A model generated the notes under the pieces. It had not been told where the DNA came from and did not search any database. It saw nothing but the letters and a program-made list of their open reading frames with translations. Of a stretch of DNA of 64,000 nucleotides, positions 8,219 to 16,602 are shown piece by piece. The first letter of the stretch is position 1, and each line of letters opens with the position of its first letter. This DNA is from JBBDIP01 sp050260675. GTDB lineage: Bacteria > Bacillota > Sulfobacillia > Fermentithermobacillales > Fermentithermobacillaceae. The translations under genes were made by a program, and so were the position numbers. The stretch covers positions 372,001 to 436,000 of the forward strand of contig JBLNCN010000011.1 in the NCBI GenBank assembly GCA_050260675.1, in the 5' to 3' direction.

Positions 8219-9298
8219 TCATTTGTCCAAGATCCTGAGATCTTTCGGGCTGTGAGAGAGCACCCTGTGCCCGGTCTCCGTCACGAGCACGAGGTCCTCG
8301 ATCCTGCACCCGCCAAACCCAGGAATGTAGATTCCAGGTTCAATGGTCACGATCATGCCGGGCTCAAGGACGTCCTCGGACTTCTTGCTCAACCTCGGTC
8401 CCTCGTGGACGTTCAGTCCCACCCCGTGGCCAAGACCGTGCCCGAAGTTGGGGCCATATCCCGCCGCGTCGATCACTTTTCGCGCCGCAGCGTCGACATC
8501 CACTCCCCGGACTCCCGGCTTCACAGTTTCAAGCCCGGCCATCTGCGCTTCGAAGACAATCTTGTAGATCTCCTCGTGCTTTTGGTCCAGATGGCCGATC
8601 ACAAAGGTCCTGGTTTCATCGGAGCAGTAACCTTCGTAACGGGCGCCGAAGTCGAAGGTAACGAAGTCGCCGTCCTTGACCTTGTTCTCGCTCGGCACCC
8701 CGTGCGGGAGCGACGACCTTTCCCCCGCAACCGCGATGATGGGGAACGCCAACCCATCAGAACCCATCCTACGCATGGTGAATTCGAACTCCAGGGCAAG
8801 GTCGATCTCCCGCGCGCCGATGCGGATGGAGTCAGTGAGGAGGGCAAAAGCATCATCCGCGATGTCCTGCGCCTTTTCGATGAAGCGGATCTCCTCGGGT
8901 GTCTTCACCATCCGGAGTCCCTCAACCCAGCCAGAGACCCCGACCAGTTCCACGCCCTCAAAACGCTCTTTGAACTTCTCATAGTTGGCGTAGGTGACGT
9001 GGTCCTTCTCAAACGCAAGCCGCTTCACGCCTTCGCGTTTGACGGTTTCCTTCACCTCGTCGCCGTCTACCGTGGTCATGACGGCGGAGAATCCGACCGC
9101 CTGCTTTTCGGCTTCTTCTATGTAGCGGGAATCTGTGAACTGGTACGCTGACTTCTCGGTGATGAGGAGGGAACCGGCGTCACCACGGAATCCCGACACG
9201 TACCGCCAGTTCGTCGCGGTGGTAACAAGGAAAGCGTCGACAGATTCCTGGGCCATCTTTTGCCTGAGCTTGTCTACCCTGGAGTTGGCACCGCTCAC
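8219..9298 (-). CDS. Xaa-Pro aminopeptidase, M24 family
   Basis: Cytosolic metallopeptidase (pita-bread fold) that removes N-terminal residues before proline. The C-terminal half shows metal ligands in TFDFGARYEGYCSDETRTFVIG, GHGLGHGVGLNVHEGP and TIEPGIYIPGFGGCRIEDLVLV. The N-terminal domain is the creatinase-type domain. Start GTG at 9298 is chosen for GGAGGCGATCTT upstream. Adjacent to efp, the usual pairing in Bacillota. Confidence 0.95.
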   Translation of the reverse strand: MSGANSRVDKLRQKMAQESVDAFLVTTATNWRYVSGFRGDAGSLLITEKSAYQFTDSRYIEEAEKQAVGFSAVMTTVDGDEVKETVKREGVKRLAFEKDHVTYANYEKFKERFEGVELVGVSGWVEGLRMVKTPEEIRFIEKAQDIADDAFALLTDSIRIGAREIDLALEFEFTMRRMGSDGLAFPIIAVAGERSSLPHGVPSENKVKDGDFVTFDFGARYEGYCSDETRTFVIGHLDQKHEEIYKIVFEAQMAGLETVKPGVRGVDVDAAARKVIDAAGYGPNFGHGLGHGVGLNVHEGPRLSKKSEDVLEPGMIVTIEPGIYIPGFGGCRIEDLVLVTETGHRVLSHSPKDLRILDK

Positions 9299-9355
9299 AA
9301 GATCGCCTCCGAACCTTCTGGAATTCACTTGCCAATTCTACCACAGCCCGCAGTT

Positions 9356-9403
9356 CGCCTGCATCCAATCGTGCCTGCATCCAATCGTGCCTGCATCCAA
9401 TCG
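9356..9403. repeat. 16-bp tandem repeat, three copies, between glyA and the Xaa-Pro peptidase
   Basis: Three nearly identical 16-bp units, GCCTGCATCCAATCG plus one leading base, at 9356-9371, 9372-9387 and 9388-9403. No coding frame covers it. It sits just downstream (minus strand) of the glyA terminator. Confidence 0.9.
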
Positions 9404-9411
9404 TGCCCTTC

Positions 9412-9461
9412 CGCGGAAAAACACAGGGCCCGGATCCCCCGCGAGAGGGAACCCCAGGCCC
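9412..9461 (-). terminator. Probable terminator of the glycine operon after glyA
   Basis: A long imperfect hairpin (9426-9461; outer arm GGGCC/GGCCC, inner GGGG/CCCC pairs) followed on the minus strand by TGTGTTTTT. It lies about 30 bp after the glyA stop. Confidence 0.7.
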
Positions 9462-9487
9462 CTGATGCTGCACTGGATACTTGTTGC

Positions 9488-10735
9488 TTACTCGTAGAAC
9501 GGATACTTGCCCGTGAGTTCCTTGACCTCGGCGGCGACCTTGGCTTGCAGAGCCTCGTCGCCGATGTTCGACAGGCACCGGTCGATGAGCGAGGCGATGA
9601 CCTTCATGTCGCCTTCCTTCATTCCCCTGGTGGTGACCGCCGGGGTGCCGATACGGATTCCGCTCGTGACCATAGGCTTCTTGGTATCAAACGGGATGCC
9701 GTTCTTGTTGACCGTGATGCCTACTTTGTCCAGCGCAACCTCGGCGTCGCGGCCGGTGATGTTCTTCGGGGTCAGGTCCACCAGCATGAGGTGGTTGTCG
9801 GTTCCGCCTGACACCAGCCTGAACCCGGCCTTCACCAGTTCCTCGGCCAAGACCTGGGCGTTCTTCAGGATCTGCTTCTGGTACTCCTTGAACGCCGGCT
9901 CAAGCGCCTCTTTGAAGGCGACTGCCTTGGCGGCGATGATGTGCATGAGAGGCCCGCCCTGGATGCCAGGGAAGATGGCCTTATCGATGGCGGTAGCCCA
10001 GTCGGCCTTGCAGAGGATCATCCCGCCCCGGGGACCGCGAAGGGTCTTGTGAGTCGTGGTGGTTACGAACTCGGCGTAAGGCACGGGGTTGGGATGCAGT
10101 CCAGCGGCAACCAGACCTGCTATGTGGGCCATGTCCACCATGAACAGGGCGCCGACCTCGTCAGCTATCTCGCGGAACTTGGCGAAATCAATGATCCGCG
10201 GATACGCGCTGGCGCCGGCCACGATCAGCTTGGGCTTGGTCTCACGAGCAATGCTGCGGACTTCGTCGTAGTTGATGCGCTCCGTCGTCCTGTCCACTCC
10301 GTAGGCGACGAAGTTGAAGTACTTGCCCGAGATGTTGACGGGGCTTCCGTGGGTCAAGTGGCCTCCGTGGGCCAGGTTCATGCCCAGGACCGTGTCGCCG
10401 GGCTTGATGGCGGCGAAGTACACGCCGGTATTCGCCTGTGCCCCCGAGTGAGGCTGGACGTTGGCGTGGTCAGCCCCAAAGATCTGCTTGGCCCTATCCC
10501 TCGCCAGGTTCTCAGTGATGTCTACAACCTCGCATCCGCCGTAGTAGCGGTGCGCGGGATAGCCTTCAGCGTACTTATTGGTCAGCACAGTGCCCATTGC
10601 CTCGAGCACGGCCTTGGATACCAGGTTCTCCGATGCGATGAGCTCGATAACGCCCATCTGTCTTGCCTTTTCGTCTTCGATGGTCTTGAAGATCTCGGGG
10701 TCAGCCAGCTTAAGACCCTTTGTCGTCATGGCCAT
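9488..10735 (-). CDS. glyA: Serine hydroxymethyltransferase
   Basis: PLP enzyme interconverting serine + THF and glycine + methylene-THF; here it pairs logically with the glycine cleavage system upstream. SHMT motifs: EGYPAHRYYGGCEVVD, GMNLAHGGHLTHG, the PLP-lysine region TTTTHKTLRGPRGG, and IGTPAVTTRGM near the end. 415 aa, standard. ATG at 10735 (MAMTTKG...) has GGGAGGGGAA upstream; the longer open frame begins within the repeat region after lpdA. Confidence 0.97.
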   Translation of the reverse strand: MAMTTKGLKLADPEIFKTIEDEKARQMGVIELIASENLVSKAVLEAMGTVLTNKYAEGYPAHRYYGGCEVVDITENLARDRAKQIFGADHANVQPHSGAQANTGVYFAAIKPGDTVLGMNLAHGGHLTHGSPVNISGKYFNFVAYGVDRTTERINYDEVRSIARETKPKLIVAGASAYPRIIDFAKFREIADEVGALFMVDMAHIAGLVAAGLHPNPVPYAEFVTTTTHKTLRGPRGGMILCKADWATAIDKAIFPGIQGGPLMHIIAAKAVAFKEALEPAFKEYQKQILKNAQVLAEELVKAGFRLVSGGTDNHLMLVDLTPKNITGRDAEVALDKVGITVNKNGIPFDTKKPMVTSGIRIGTPAVTTRGMKEGDMKVIASLIDRCLSNIGDEALQAKVAAEVKELTGKYPFYE

Positions 10736-10810
10736 TGATCGTTCCCCTCCCTCTGATTGGTTTGGGCGGGCGCAACGCGCCTTCCTGCTACGGCCTCGCT
10801 TCCCCCCGCA

Positions 10811-10892
10811 CTTGCCAGGAAGCCAATCGGTTTGCTGCTGCCTCGCCACGAATTGAATCGGTCTGCTGCTACCTCGCCAGGAAGTGAATCGG
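10811..10892. repeat. 31-bp tandem repeat (about 2.6 copies) overlapping the end of lpdA
   Basis: Units 10831-10861 and 10862-10892 are 31 bp each with few differences; a partial third copy is at 10811-10830. The unit at 10862-10892 encodes the last residues of LpdA and contains its stop (10869-10871); the others are non-coding echoes. Looks like duplication of a gene's 3' end. Confidence 0.9.
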
Positions 10893-12263
10893 CTTGTCCT
10901 GCACTCCGTGCATTGCCTCGAGCATGGCCTCGGGGAGCGTCGGGTGGGCGTGAATCATCTCCGCCACCTGGCGCGCCGTAAGCCCAGCCTTCATGGCTAG
11001 AGCGGCCTCGTGGATGAGGTCGTCGGCGTGAGGCCCGAGGATATGGACACCCAGGATCTTGCCCGTATCGGCCTCGCCCACTACCTTCACCAAGCCCTCG
11101 GTCTCGCCTATTGCCAGGGCGCGTCCGTTGGCGCTGAAGGGGAACTTGGATACCTTCACGTTGTAGCCCTTTTCCTTGGCCTCGAGTTCCTTGAGACCAA
11201 CCGAGGCGCACTCGGGGATTGAGAACACGCAGCCGGGGACAACCGAGTAATCCATCTTGGCCGGATGACCGAAGATGTTCTCGATGGCCACGATACCCTC
11301 GGTGGATGCCACGGGCGCCAGGTAGGTGCGTCCGACCACGTCGCCGATTGCCCAGATGCCGGGGACGTTGGTGGCCATGCGCTCGTCAGTCTTGATGCCG
11401 TACTTGTCGTGCTCAACGCCGAGCTTCGCGAGGTCGATGCCGCCGAAGAACGGCACGCGTCCCATGGCGATGAGGACCGTGTCGGCGCGGAACTCCTGCC
11501 GCTCGCCTTCCTTGGTCTCGGCGATAAGGACTTTCTCGCCGCCCTCTTCCTTAATCTCCTTGATGTACTGACCGCCGTGGACCGTGATGCCCTTGCGGCG
11601 CAGGATGGGCATCAGCCTGCGGGAGATCTCCTCATCAACCGGGGGGAGGATCAGCGGGGAACGCTTCACCATGTCCACCGTCGAGCCGAAGGCGTTCCAG
11701 ATGCAGGCGAACTCGACTCCGAGGACGCCGCCGCCGATGACCAGCATACGGCCCGGCACGTGATCGAGTTCCAGGGCGTCGTCCGATGAAATGCAATGCG
11801 CGATGCTCTCTTTGGAGACTGGGGGCAGCTGCTGCGTCGAACCGGTGGCCAGGATGATGTGCTTGGTCTCCAGGACTTCAACGGAACCATCCTCATACTT
11901 CACTTCGACCTTGCCGGGAGCGGGGACGTCGGCCCACCCGCGGTAGACGGTCACGCCGTAACCCTTGAGCAGCATCTCGACGCCGCCCACCAGCTGTCTC
12001 ACGGTCTTTTCCTTGTGGGCCATGGCCCCGGCGAGGTTCAGCTTCACCTCTCCGGTCTCGACGCCGTACTTGCTCGCCTCTTTGGTGTTGAGGTAAGTGG
12101 TGGCCGCGTGGACCAGGGCTTTGGTTGGGATGCAGCCTACGTTGAGGCAGCAACCTCCTATCTTGTGCCCTTCCACAAGAGCCACCTTTCCGCCCATCTG
12201 AGCGCCCTTTATGGCGGTGACATACCCGCCTGGACCGCTGCCGATGACGACTACGTCAAACAT
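10869..12263 (-). CDS. lpdA: Dihydrolipoyl dehydrogenase (L-protein)
   Basis: Flavoenzyme that reoxidises the dihydrolipoyl arm of GcvH using NAD+. N-terminal FAD motif VIGSGPGGYVTAIKGAQ, redox-active disulfide GGCCLNVGCIPTKAL, NAD motif VIGGGVLGVEFA, second FAD stretch IWAIGDVVGRTYLAP, and the C-terminal catalytic His-Glu pair in IHAHPTLPEAMLEA. 464 aa, normal. Located in the glycine-cleavage/lipoate operon, so it is most likely the L-protein of that system. Confidence 0.97.
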   Translation of the reverse strand: MFDVVVIGSGPGGYVTAIKGAQMGGKVALVEGHKIGGCCLNVGCIPTKALVHAATTYLNTKEASKYGVETGEVKLNLAGAMAHKEKTVRQLVGGVEMLLKGYGVTVYRGWADVPAPGKVEVKYEDGSVEVLETKHIILATGSTQQLPPVSKESIAHCISSDDALELDHVPGRMLVIGGGVLGVEFACIWNAFGSTVDMVKRSPLILPPVDEEISRRLMPILRRKGITVHGGQYIKEIKEEGGEKVLIAETKEGERQEFRADTVLIAMGRVPFFGGIDLAKLGVEHDKYGIKTDERMATNVPGIWAIGDVVGRTYLAPVASTEGIVAIENIFGHPAKMDYSVVPGCVFSIPECASVGLKELEAKEKGYNVKVSKFPFSANGRALAIGETEGLVKVVGEADTGKILGVHILGPHADDLIHEAALAMKAGLTARQVAEMIHAHPTLPEAMLEAMHGVQDKPIHFLAR

Positions 12264-12274
12264 TGCCGTTCCTC

Positions 12275-13117
12275 CTAATATAGTTCTTCTTGCTGGCGGC
12301 CCCTTTCCATCGTCCAGCGGCCGTCTCCGTATTTCTCAACCTCAAGTTTGTCCGCGAGAGCCGCCTCTTCGAAAGACAGCGCCGCGGGTTCCAGGTCCCA
12401 ACCCAGCACCGTTCTAAAGGCCTCTACCAGGTGCTTCTCCAATTCCTCCCGGCTCACGGGACGCCCCGCCACCTCCGAGAGCCCTGCTGCCTTGCGCCTG
12501 AGGAGCGCCTCAGCGCGGGCAAAATGCTCGGGTGAAACCGTGCGCACGCAGCGGATAACCTTGGCCGCATCAAAGGTGAGGGGTATCGAACCGTGCTGGA
12601 GTATGAAGCCGTTCCTGCGGCTCTGAGCTGAGCCTATTACCTTCCTGCCATCACTCACGATCTCGTACCATGACGGAGCCGAGAAGCACGCGGCCTGGCG
12701 GAATCTGGGATCGCGGGAGGTTACCCCGCGCTCTAAGGCAGCCAAAGTCGCGGGGATGCCCATCGTCCGGAGGCCTTCAACCAGCGCTTCGGATAAGCGG
12801 TGATACGTCTCCAGCACTGTCCCCGGTAGGTCCTTCTCGCTGATAACTACACTGTAGGTGAGCTCGTCATCGTGCAGAACCGCTTTGCCGCCGGTTGCCC
12901 TCCTGACCAGGTCGATCCCTTCGCGGTCGAGAGTCTCCAGGTTGACTTCCTTTTCGACATCCTGGAAATAACCCAGTGACAGGCACGCGGGCCGCCACTG
13001 GTAGAAACGAAGGGTGGGCATTGCCGATCCGCTCTGGCAGGCGCGGTGAATCGCTTCATCCACGGCCATGTTGCGCTTGCCGGCGAGGTATCCGTCGGAT
13101 AGCAGGCGGACCTTCAC
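12275..13117 (-). CDS. lipM: LipM-like octanoyltransferase / lipoate-protein ligase family
   Basis: BPL_LplA_LipB-fold enzyme of 280 aa. RRATGGKAVLHDDELTYSVV and the active-site region ACFSAPSWYEIVSDGRKVIGSAQSR (Cys near residue 147) match LipM octanoyltransferases, which move octanoate from ACP to GcvH, rather than ATP-dependent LplA, which lacks this Cys. Its place between lpdA and two radical-SAM genes next to gcvH supports de novo lipoate assembly. A LipL-type amidotransferase cannot be wholly excluded. Confidence 0.85.
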   Translation of the reverse strand: MKVRLLSDGYLAGKRNMAVDEAIHRACQSGSAMPTLRFYQWRPACLSLGYFQDVEKEVNLETLDREGIDLVRRATGGKAVLHDDELTYSVVISEKDLPGTVLETYHRLSEALVEGLRTMGIPATLAALERGVTSRDPRFRQAACFSAPSWYEIVSDGRKVIGSAQSRRNGFILQHGSIPLTFDAAKVIRCVRTVSPEHFARAEALLRRKAAGLSEVAGRPVSREELEKHLVEAFRTVLGWDLEPAALSFEEAALADKLEVEKYGDGRWTMERGRQQEELY

Positions 13118-13147
13118 TTCTCTACCTCCCTTTCGCGAATCTTCGCC

Positions 13148-14140
13148 TCATGCAAGGGTGAGGCCGGAATCCTGAAGGGCCCGCTGCGCCTCATCCCGGC
13201 TGAGCGGCCGCGGGTAGTTCATCATCACCTGGCCCGGCCTTTCGTTGTAATAGGGCCGGTTACAGTGCAGACATCCGGAGGTCTCAAACGGACGACCCTC
13301 CAGGACTTCGGAAGTCATGGAGCCGGGAAACCGTATCCGCGAGATTCTCCCGCCGGAGAATTCAACTCCGCCAGCGTCTCCTCCTTTTCGGAGGTAAAAG
13401 GCTGCCAGTTGAATTCGCCGGTACGATGAAACGTCGGGTGGCGGGGCACATTCAAGCGCGGTCCCTTTCACGGGCGTGAACGCAAACAGTCCCGCGGTCA
13501 CGCCGGCATCCCTAGCCCTCACGAGGAACGAGACCGCCTCTTCCTCTGTTTCGCCCAATCCCACGATGAGATGGGTGGATATCCGGCCCGGCCAAAGGGC
13601 CGCACACTGCTCGATCACTTCCCAGGCGCGGTCGAACACGCCTTCCGACTTACCCTTCACGCTGGAATAGATGCGGGAAGTCGCGGCGTCCACCGGCAGC
13701 CCCACGTTGCTGGCGCCCGCATCGAAGTAGGACTTCACGCGCGCCACAGAGACGGGCGCTATTGAGACGCTGATGAGCGTCGAAGAAGAAAGCGCCCTTA
13801 CCCTCCTCACGAACTCCAGCGCCTGCCACGGAGATTCGGGGCACTCCACCATTTGAGCGCAGACCCGCAGCAGAACGCCCTTCTCGAAGGCTTCCCTGAG
13901 CGGCCCCTCCAGCTGCTCCCAGGTGTACTCCGGCCAGGTGACTCGGGACAGGTGATGGGGTCCGGAGGTGGCGCTACTGGCCTGTGCGCAGAAAGCGCAA
14001 TTGTTGGAGCACTTGTCGCCAAAAAGGAAGTAGCCGGTAGTAGGTACCTCTTGCAGGCGGATCCTGATGAGTCCCAGGACCGCCGCGGTCCCGGCCGATA
14101 CTCCTACTTTCATAACTGACGCGTTCCCTATGTCACTCAA
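13148..14140 (-). CDS. Radical SAM protein, biotin-synthase-like; candidate lipoyl synthase subunit LipS2
   Basis: Radical SAM enzyme of 330 aa. The cluster motif CxxxCxxC is seen as CSNNCAFCAQA after residue 43, in a biotin-synthase-like setting; the C-terminal part has ETSGCLHCNRPYYNERP, a second Cys pair that could bind an auxiliary FeS cluster. Immediately downstream of a second radical SAM gene, next to lipM and the glycine cleavage genes, with no classical LipA in view. This context is that of the two-protein lipoyl synthase LipS1/LipS2 described in Thermococcus and other microbes. Assignment to S2 rather than S1 is tentative. Start TTG (14140) or ATG (14113). Confidence 0.7.
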   Translation of the reverse strand: MSDIGNASVMKVGVSAGTAAVLGLIRIRLQEVPTTGYFLFGDKCSNNCAFCAQASSATSGPHHLSRVTWPEYTWEQLEGPLREAFEKGVLLRVCAQMVECPESPWQALEFVRRVRALSSSTLISVSIAPVSVARVKSYFDAGASNVGLPVDAATSRIYSSVKGKSEGVFDRAWEVIEQCAALWPGRISTHLIVGLGETEEEAVSFLVRARDAGVTAGLFAFTPVKGTALECAPPPDVSSYRRIQLAAFYLRKGGDAGGVEFSGGRISRIRFPGSMTSEVLEGRPFETSGCLHCNRPYYNERPGQVMMNYPRPLSRDEAQRALQDSGLTLA

Positions 14141-15047
14141 AGGCGCAACACTCTTCTTTCTTCACAACCGAGAGGCCGAGGGACGAAGCCACCTTCAGGG
14201 CATCGGGATGCGGCAGGACGATCCTGTCCACCCCGCACCTCACGGCCATCGCGTCGACTTCGCGCCTGTACTTCCCAGCCGGACGCATGCAGCCCAGCGC
14301 GATGTCCAGCTTGGGAGCCCGCGCCCGCGTCCAGGCGATGACCCTCGCTACGTCCTCTATCGAGGGCGGAGTCACATCGGCCCATGGGGTGCCTGCGGTG
14401 GGTATAAAGACTATGAAGATGAGGCGGTCGATACCCTCAGAGAGGAGGAATTCCACCGCCCGGTACTCGCCTGCTATTTGGCCCTTCCTAAGGCCGATAA
14501 GGACATGGGGCACGACTACTGCCTTGCCTTTGCGCAGGTTCCTAAATGTATCGATGTAGTCCTGGCCTGTCCACTTTCCATGAAAAGCTTCATTGATGGT
14601 CTCGTCGTCCAGCACGACATCGAACGAGACAACCGACGCCAATTCCGCGATTTCCTTTGCTACCTCGGGAGACGCGACGCCGGGATGCACATTGACGGAG
14701 AAGTGATTGCCGAGCTCGGCCTGCTTACGCGCCAACTCCTTCACTTCCCTGAGCCTATGGAGAAGCGGCACGGCGCCGGAGAGGTCGCAGCCCCCGGAAA
14801 GAAGAATGCTCGCAGGCTTCTTCCTGGCGATTACTTCAGGTAAATCCTTTATGTCGACCATCTTTTCGAGATAGTGACCCGAGCAATGAGAGCAGTTAAG
14901 AGCGCAGGCTTTGCCCGTGACGCTCACTGCGACCGTCCCTGTCGGGTAGACCGCATCGAAGGTCTTCGGCCTGCCCTCGGTCCGGGCCTTCCAAGCTGAA
15001 TTGAGGAGTTCTTCTAAAGCGGTTTCGTCCTGGGCAGCAGGGTACAA
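14133..15047 (-). CDS. Radical SAM protein; candidate lipoyl synthase subunit LipS1
   Basis: Radical SAM protein of about 304 aa with motif CALNCSHCSGHYL (CxxxCxxC) near residue 53 and a SAM-binding GGCDLSG stretch. C-terminal part includes LGCMRPAGKYRREVD and ends in KKEECCAFE, so additional cysteines are available for a second FeS cluster, as needed for sulfur donation. Overlaps the following radical SAM gene by eight bases. TTG at 15047 chosen for GGGGAGGAG just upstream. Likely partner of 13148-14140 in inserting two sulfurs into octanoyl-GcvH. Identification rests mainly on context. Confidence 0.7.
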   Translation of the reverse strand: MYPAAQDETALEELLNSAWKARTEGRPKTFDAVYPTGTVAVSVTGKACALNCSHCSGHYLEKMVDIKDLPEVIARKKPASILLSGGCDLSGAVPLLHRLREVKELARKQAELGNHFSVNVHPGVASPEVAKEIAELASVVSFDVVLDDETINEAFHGKWTGQDYIDTFRNLRKGKAVVVPHVLIGLRKGQIAGEYRAVEFLLSEGIDRLIFIVFIPTAGTPWADVTPPSIEDVARVIAWTRARAPKLDIALGCMRPAGKYRREVDAMAVRCGVDRIVLPHPDALKVASSLGLSVVKKEECCAFE

Positions 15048-15138
15048 GGTTCTCCTCCCCAAATTGTCGGGAGGAGGCGCCGTGAGGCTCCCCCTCCCGA
15101 CCGGTTATCCAACGAAGCGACCTGCTAATGACGCTCTA

Positions 15139-16602
15139 CTAAGCGTTCTTTCTCCAGCGGAGCCTGGGGTTCTTGGCGGCTCCGACTTCGTCGAGCCTGC
15201 CGACCACCGTGGTCTTGGGCGCGTCATGGAGGCTCTGAGGATCGCTGTAGGCCTCCTTGGCGATCTCGATGAGAGCGTTGGCGAAGAAGTCCAGGGTGTC
15301 CTTGGACTCGGTCTCCGTGGGCTCTATCATGATTGCCTCGTCCACGATGAGCGGGAAGTAGTTCGTCGGCGGGTGCACGCCGTAGTCGAGGAGCCTCTTG
15401 GAGATGTCCATGGTATGGACGCCGGTCTCCTTCTTGATCCTCTGCGGCGATACGACGAACTCGTGCTTGTAGTGCCTGTCGTAGGGCAGATCGTAGTACT
15501 CGGTTATGCGGCGAAGGATGTAGTTGGCGTTAAGCACCGCGTCCTCGCTGGCGGCCCGTAGGCCGTCGGGACCGAGGGAGCGGATGTACGCGTAAGCCTT
15601 TACCACAACCAGGAAGTTGCCGTAGAACGCCTTCATCTGTCCGATAGACTGGGGCTTGTCGTAATCCAGGAAGTACTTCTGGCCGTCGAACTCGACGGTA
15701 GGTACCGGGAGGAACGGGGCCAGGTGCTTCTTCACGCCGACCGGGCCCGAACCGGGACCGCCGCCGCCGTGGGGCGTCGAGAACGTCTTGTGCAGGTTGA
15801 AGTGCATGACGTCGAAGCCCATGTCGCCGGGACGGCAGATGCCCATGATAGCGTTGGCGTTGGCGCCGTCGTAGTACAGGAGGCCGCCCTTGCCGTGGAC
15901 TATCTTCTCGATCTTCTCGATGTTCTCGTCGAAAAGCCCGAGGGTGTTGGGGTTGGTCAGCATCAGGCCGGCCACCGTCTCGTCCATGGCCTTCTCAAGG
16001 GCTTCGATATCGACTCCGCCGCGCTTGTCGGACGGGATGGTCACCGTCGTGAAGCCGGCCAGGACGCTGGACGCCGGGTTGGTCCCGTGAGCAGCGTCGG
16101 GAATCAGTATCTTGGTCCTCTTGTCGTCTTTGCGGGACTGATGGTAGGCCCTGATGATGTTGATGCCGGTAAGCTCCCCGTGCGCGCCTGCGGCGGGCTG
16201 AAGGGTGAACTTGTCCATCCCACCGATCTCGCACATGTACTGCTGCATCTCATACATCAGCTGCAGGGCGCCCTGAACGGTCTCTTCGGGAGCGTACGGA
16301 TGGATCTCAGCGAGCCCCGGGAGGTTTGAGACCTCTTCGTTAATCTTGGGGCTGTACTTCATGGTGCAGGAACCGAGCGGGTAGAAACCGATGTCAACGC
16401 CGTGGTTCAGCTGTGAAAGCCGGGTAAAGTGACGGACTAGGTCGACCTCCGCGACTTCCGGTAGCTCCGGCGCTACGGTCCTAAGCTCGCTCTTGGGCAA
16501 CATGCTCTCAACCGGCTTATTCGGCACTTCCAGCTCGGGGAGAGAGTAAGCCTTGCGGCCCGGGCTTGATACCTCGAAAATCAAAGGCTCGAGGCGCTTC
16601 AT
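15139..16602 (-). CDS. gcvPB: Glycine dehydrogenase (decarboxylating) subunit 2
   Basis: Large C-terminal half of the P-protein in the two-subunit form; PLP enzyme that decarboxylates glycine and passes aminomethyl to lipoyl-GcvH. PLP-lysine segment FDVMHFNLHKTFSTPHGGGGPGSGP is clear, with IPDAAHGTNPASS and FYPLGSCTMKYSPK. 487 aa, expected. Overlaps gcvPA by 4 bases (ATGA). Confidence 0.97.
   Translation of the reverse strand: MKRLEPLIFEVSSPGRKAYSLPELEVPNKPVESMLPKSELRTVAPELPEVAEVDLVRHFTRLSQLNHGVDIGFYPLGSCTMKYSPKINEEVSNLPGLAEIHPYAPEETVQGALQLMYEMQQYMCEIGGMDKFTLQPAAGAHGELTGINIIRAYHQSRKDDKRTKILIPDAAHGTNPASSVLAGFTTVTIPSDKRGGVDIEALEKAMDETVAGLMLTNPNTLGLFDENIEKIEKIVHGKGGLLYYDGANANAIMGICRPGDMGFDVMHFNLHKTFSTPHGGGGPGSGPVGVKKHLAPFLPVPTVEFDGQKYFLDYDKPQSIGQMKAFYGNFLVVVKAYAYIRSLGPDGLRAASEDAVLNANYILRRITEYYDLPYDRHYKHEFVVSPQRIKKETGVHTMDISKRLLDYGVHPPTNYFPLIVDEAIMIEPTETESKDTLDFFANALIEIAKEAYSDPQSLHDAPKTTVVGRLDEVGAAKNPRLRWRKNA

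Noticed and set aside
9356..9403. Possible CRISPR array from regularly repeated 16-bp units (also 6285-6335, 10811-10892, 44831-44899)
   Set aside because: Units are directly adjacent with no unique spacers, too few copies, and no cas genes nearby. They are simple tandem repeats.
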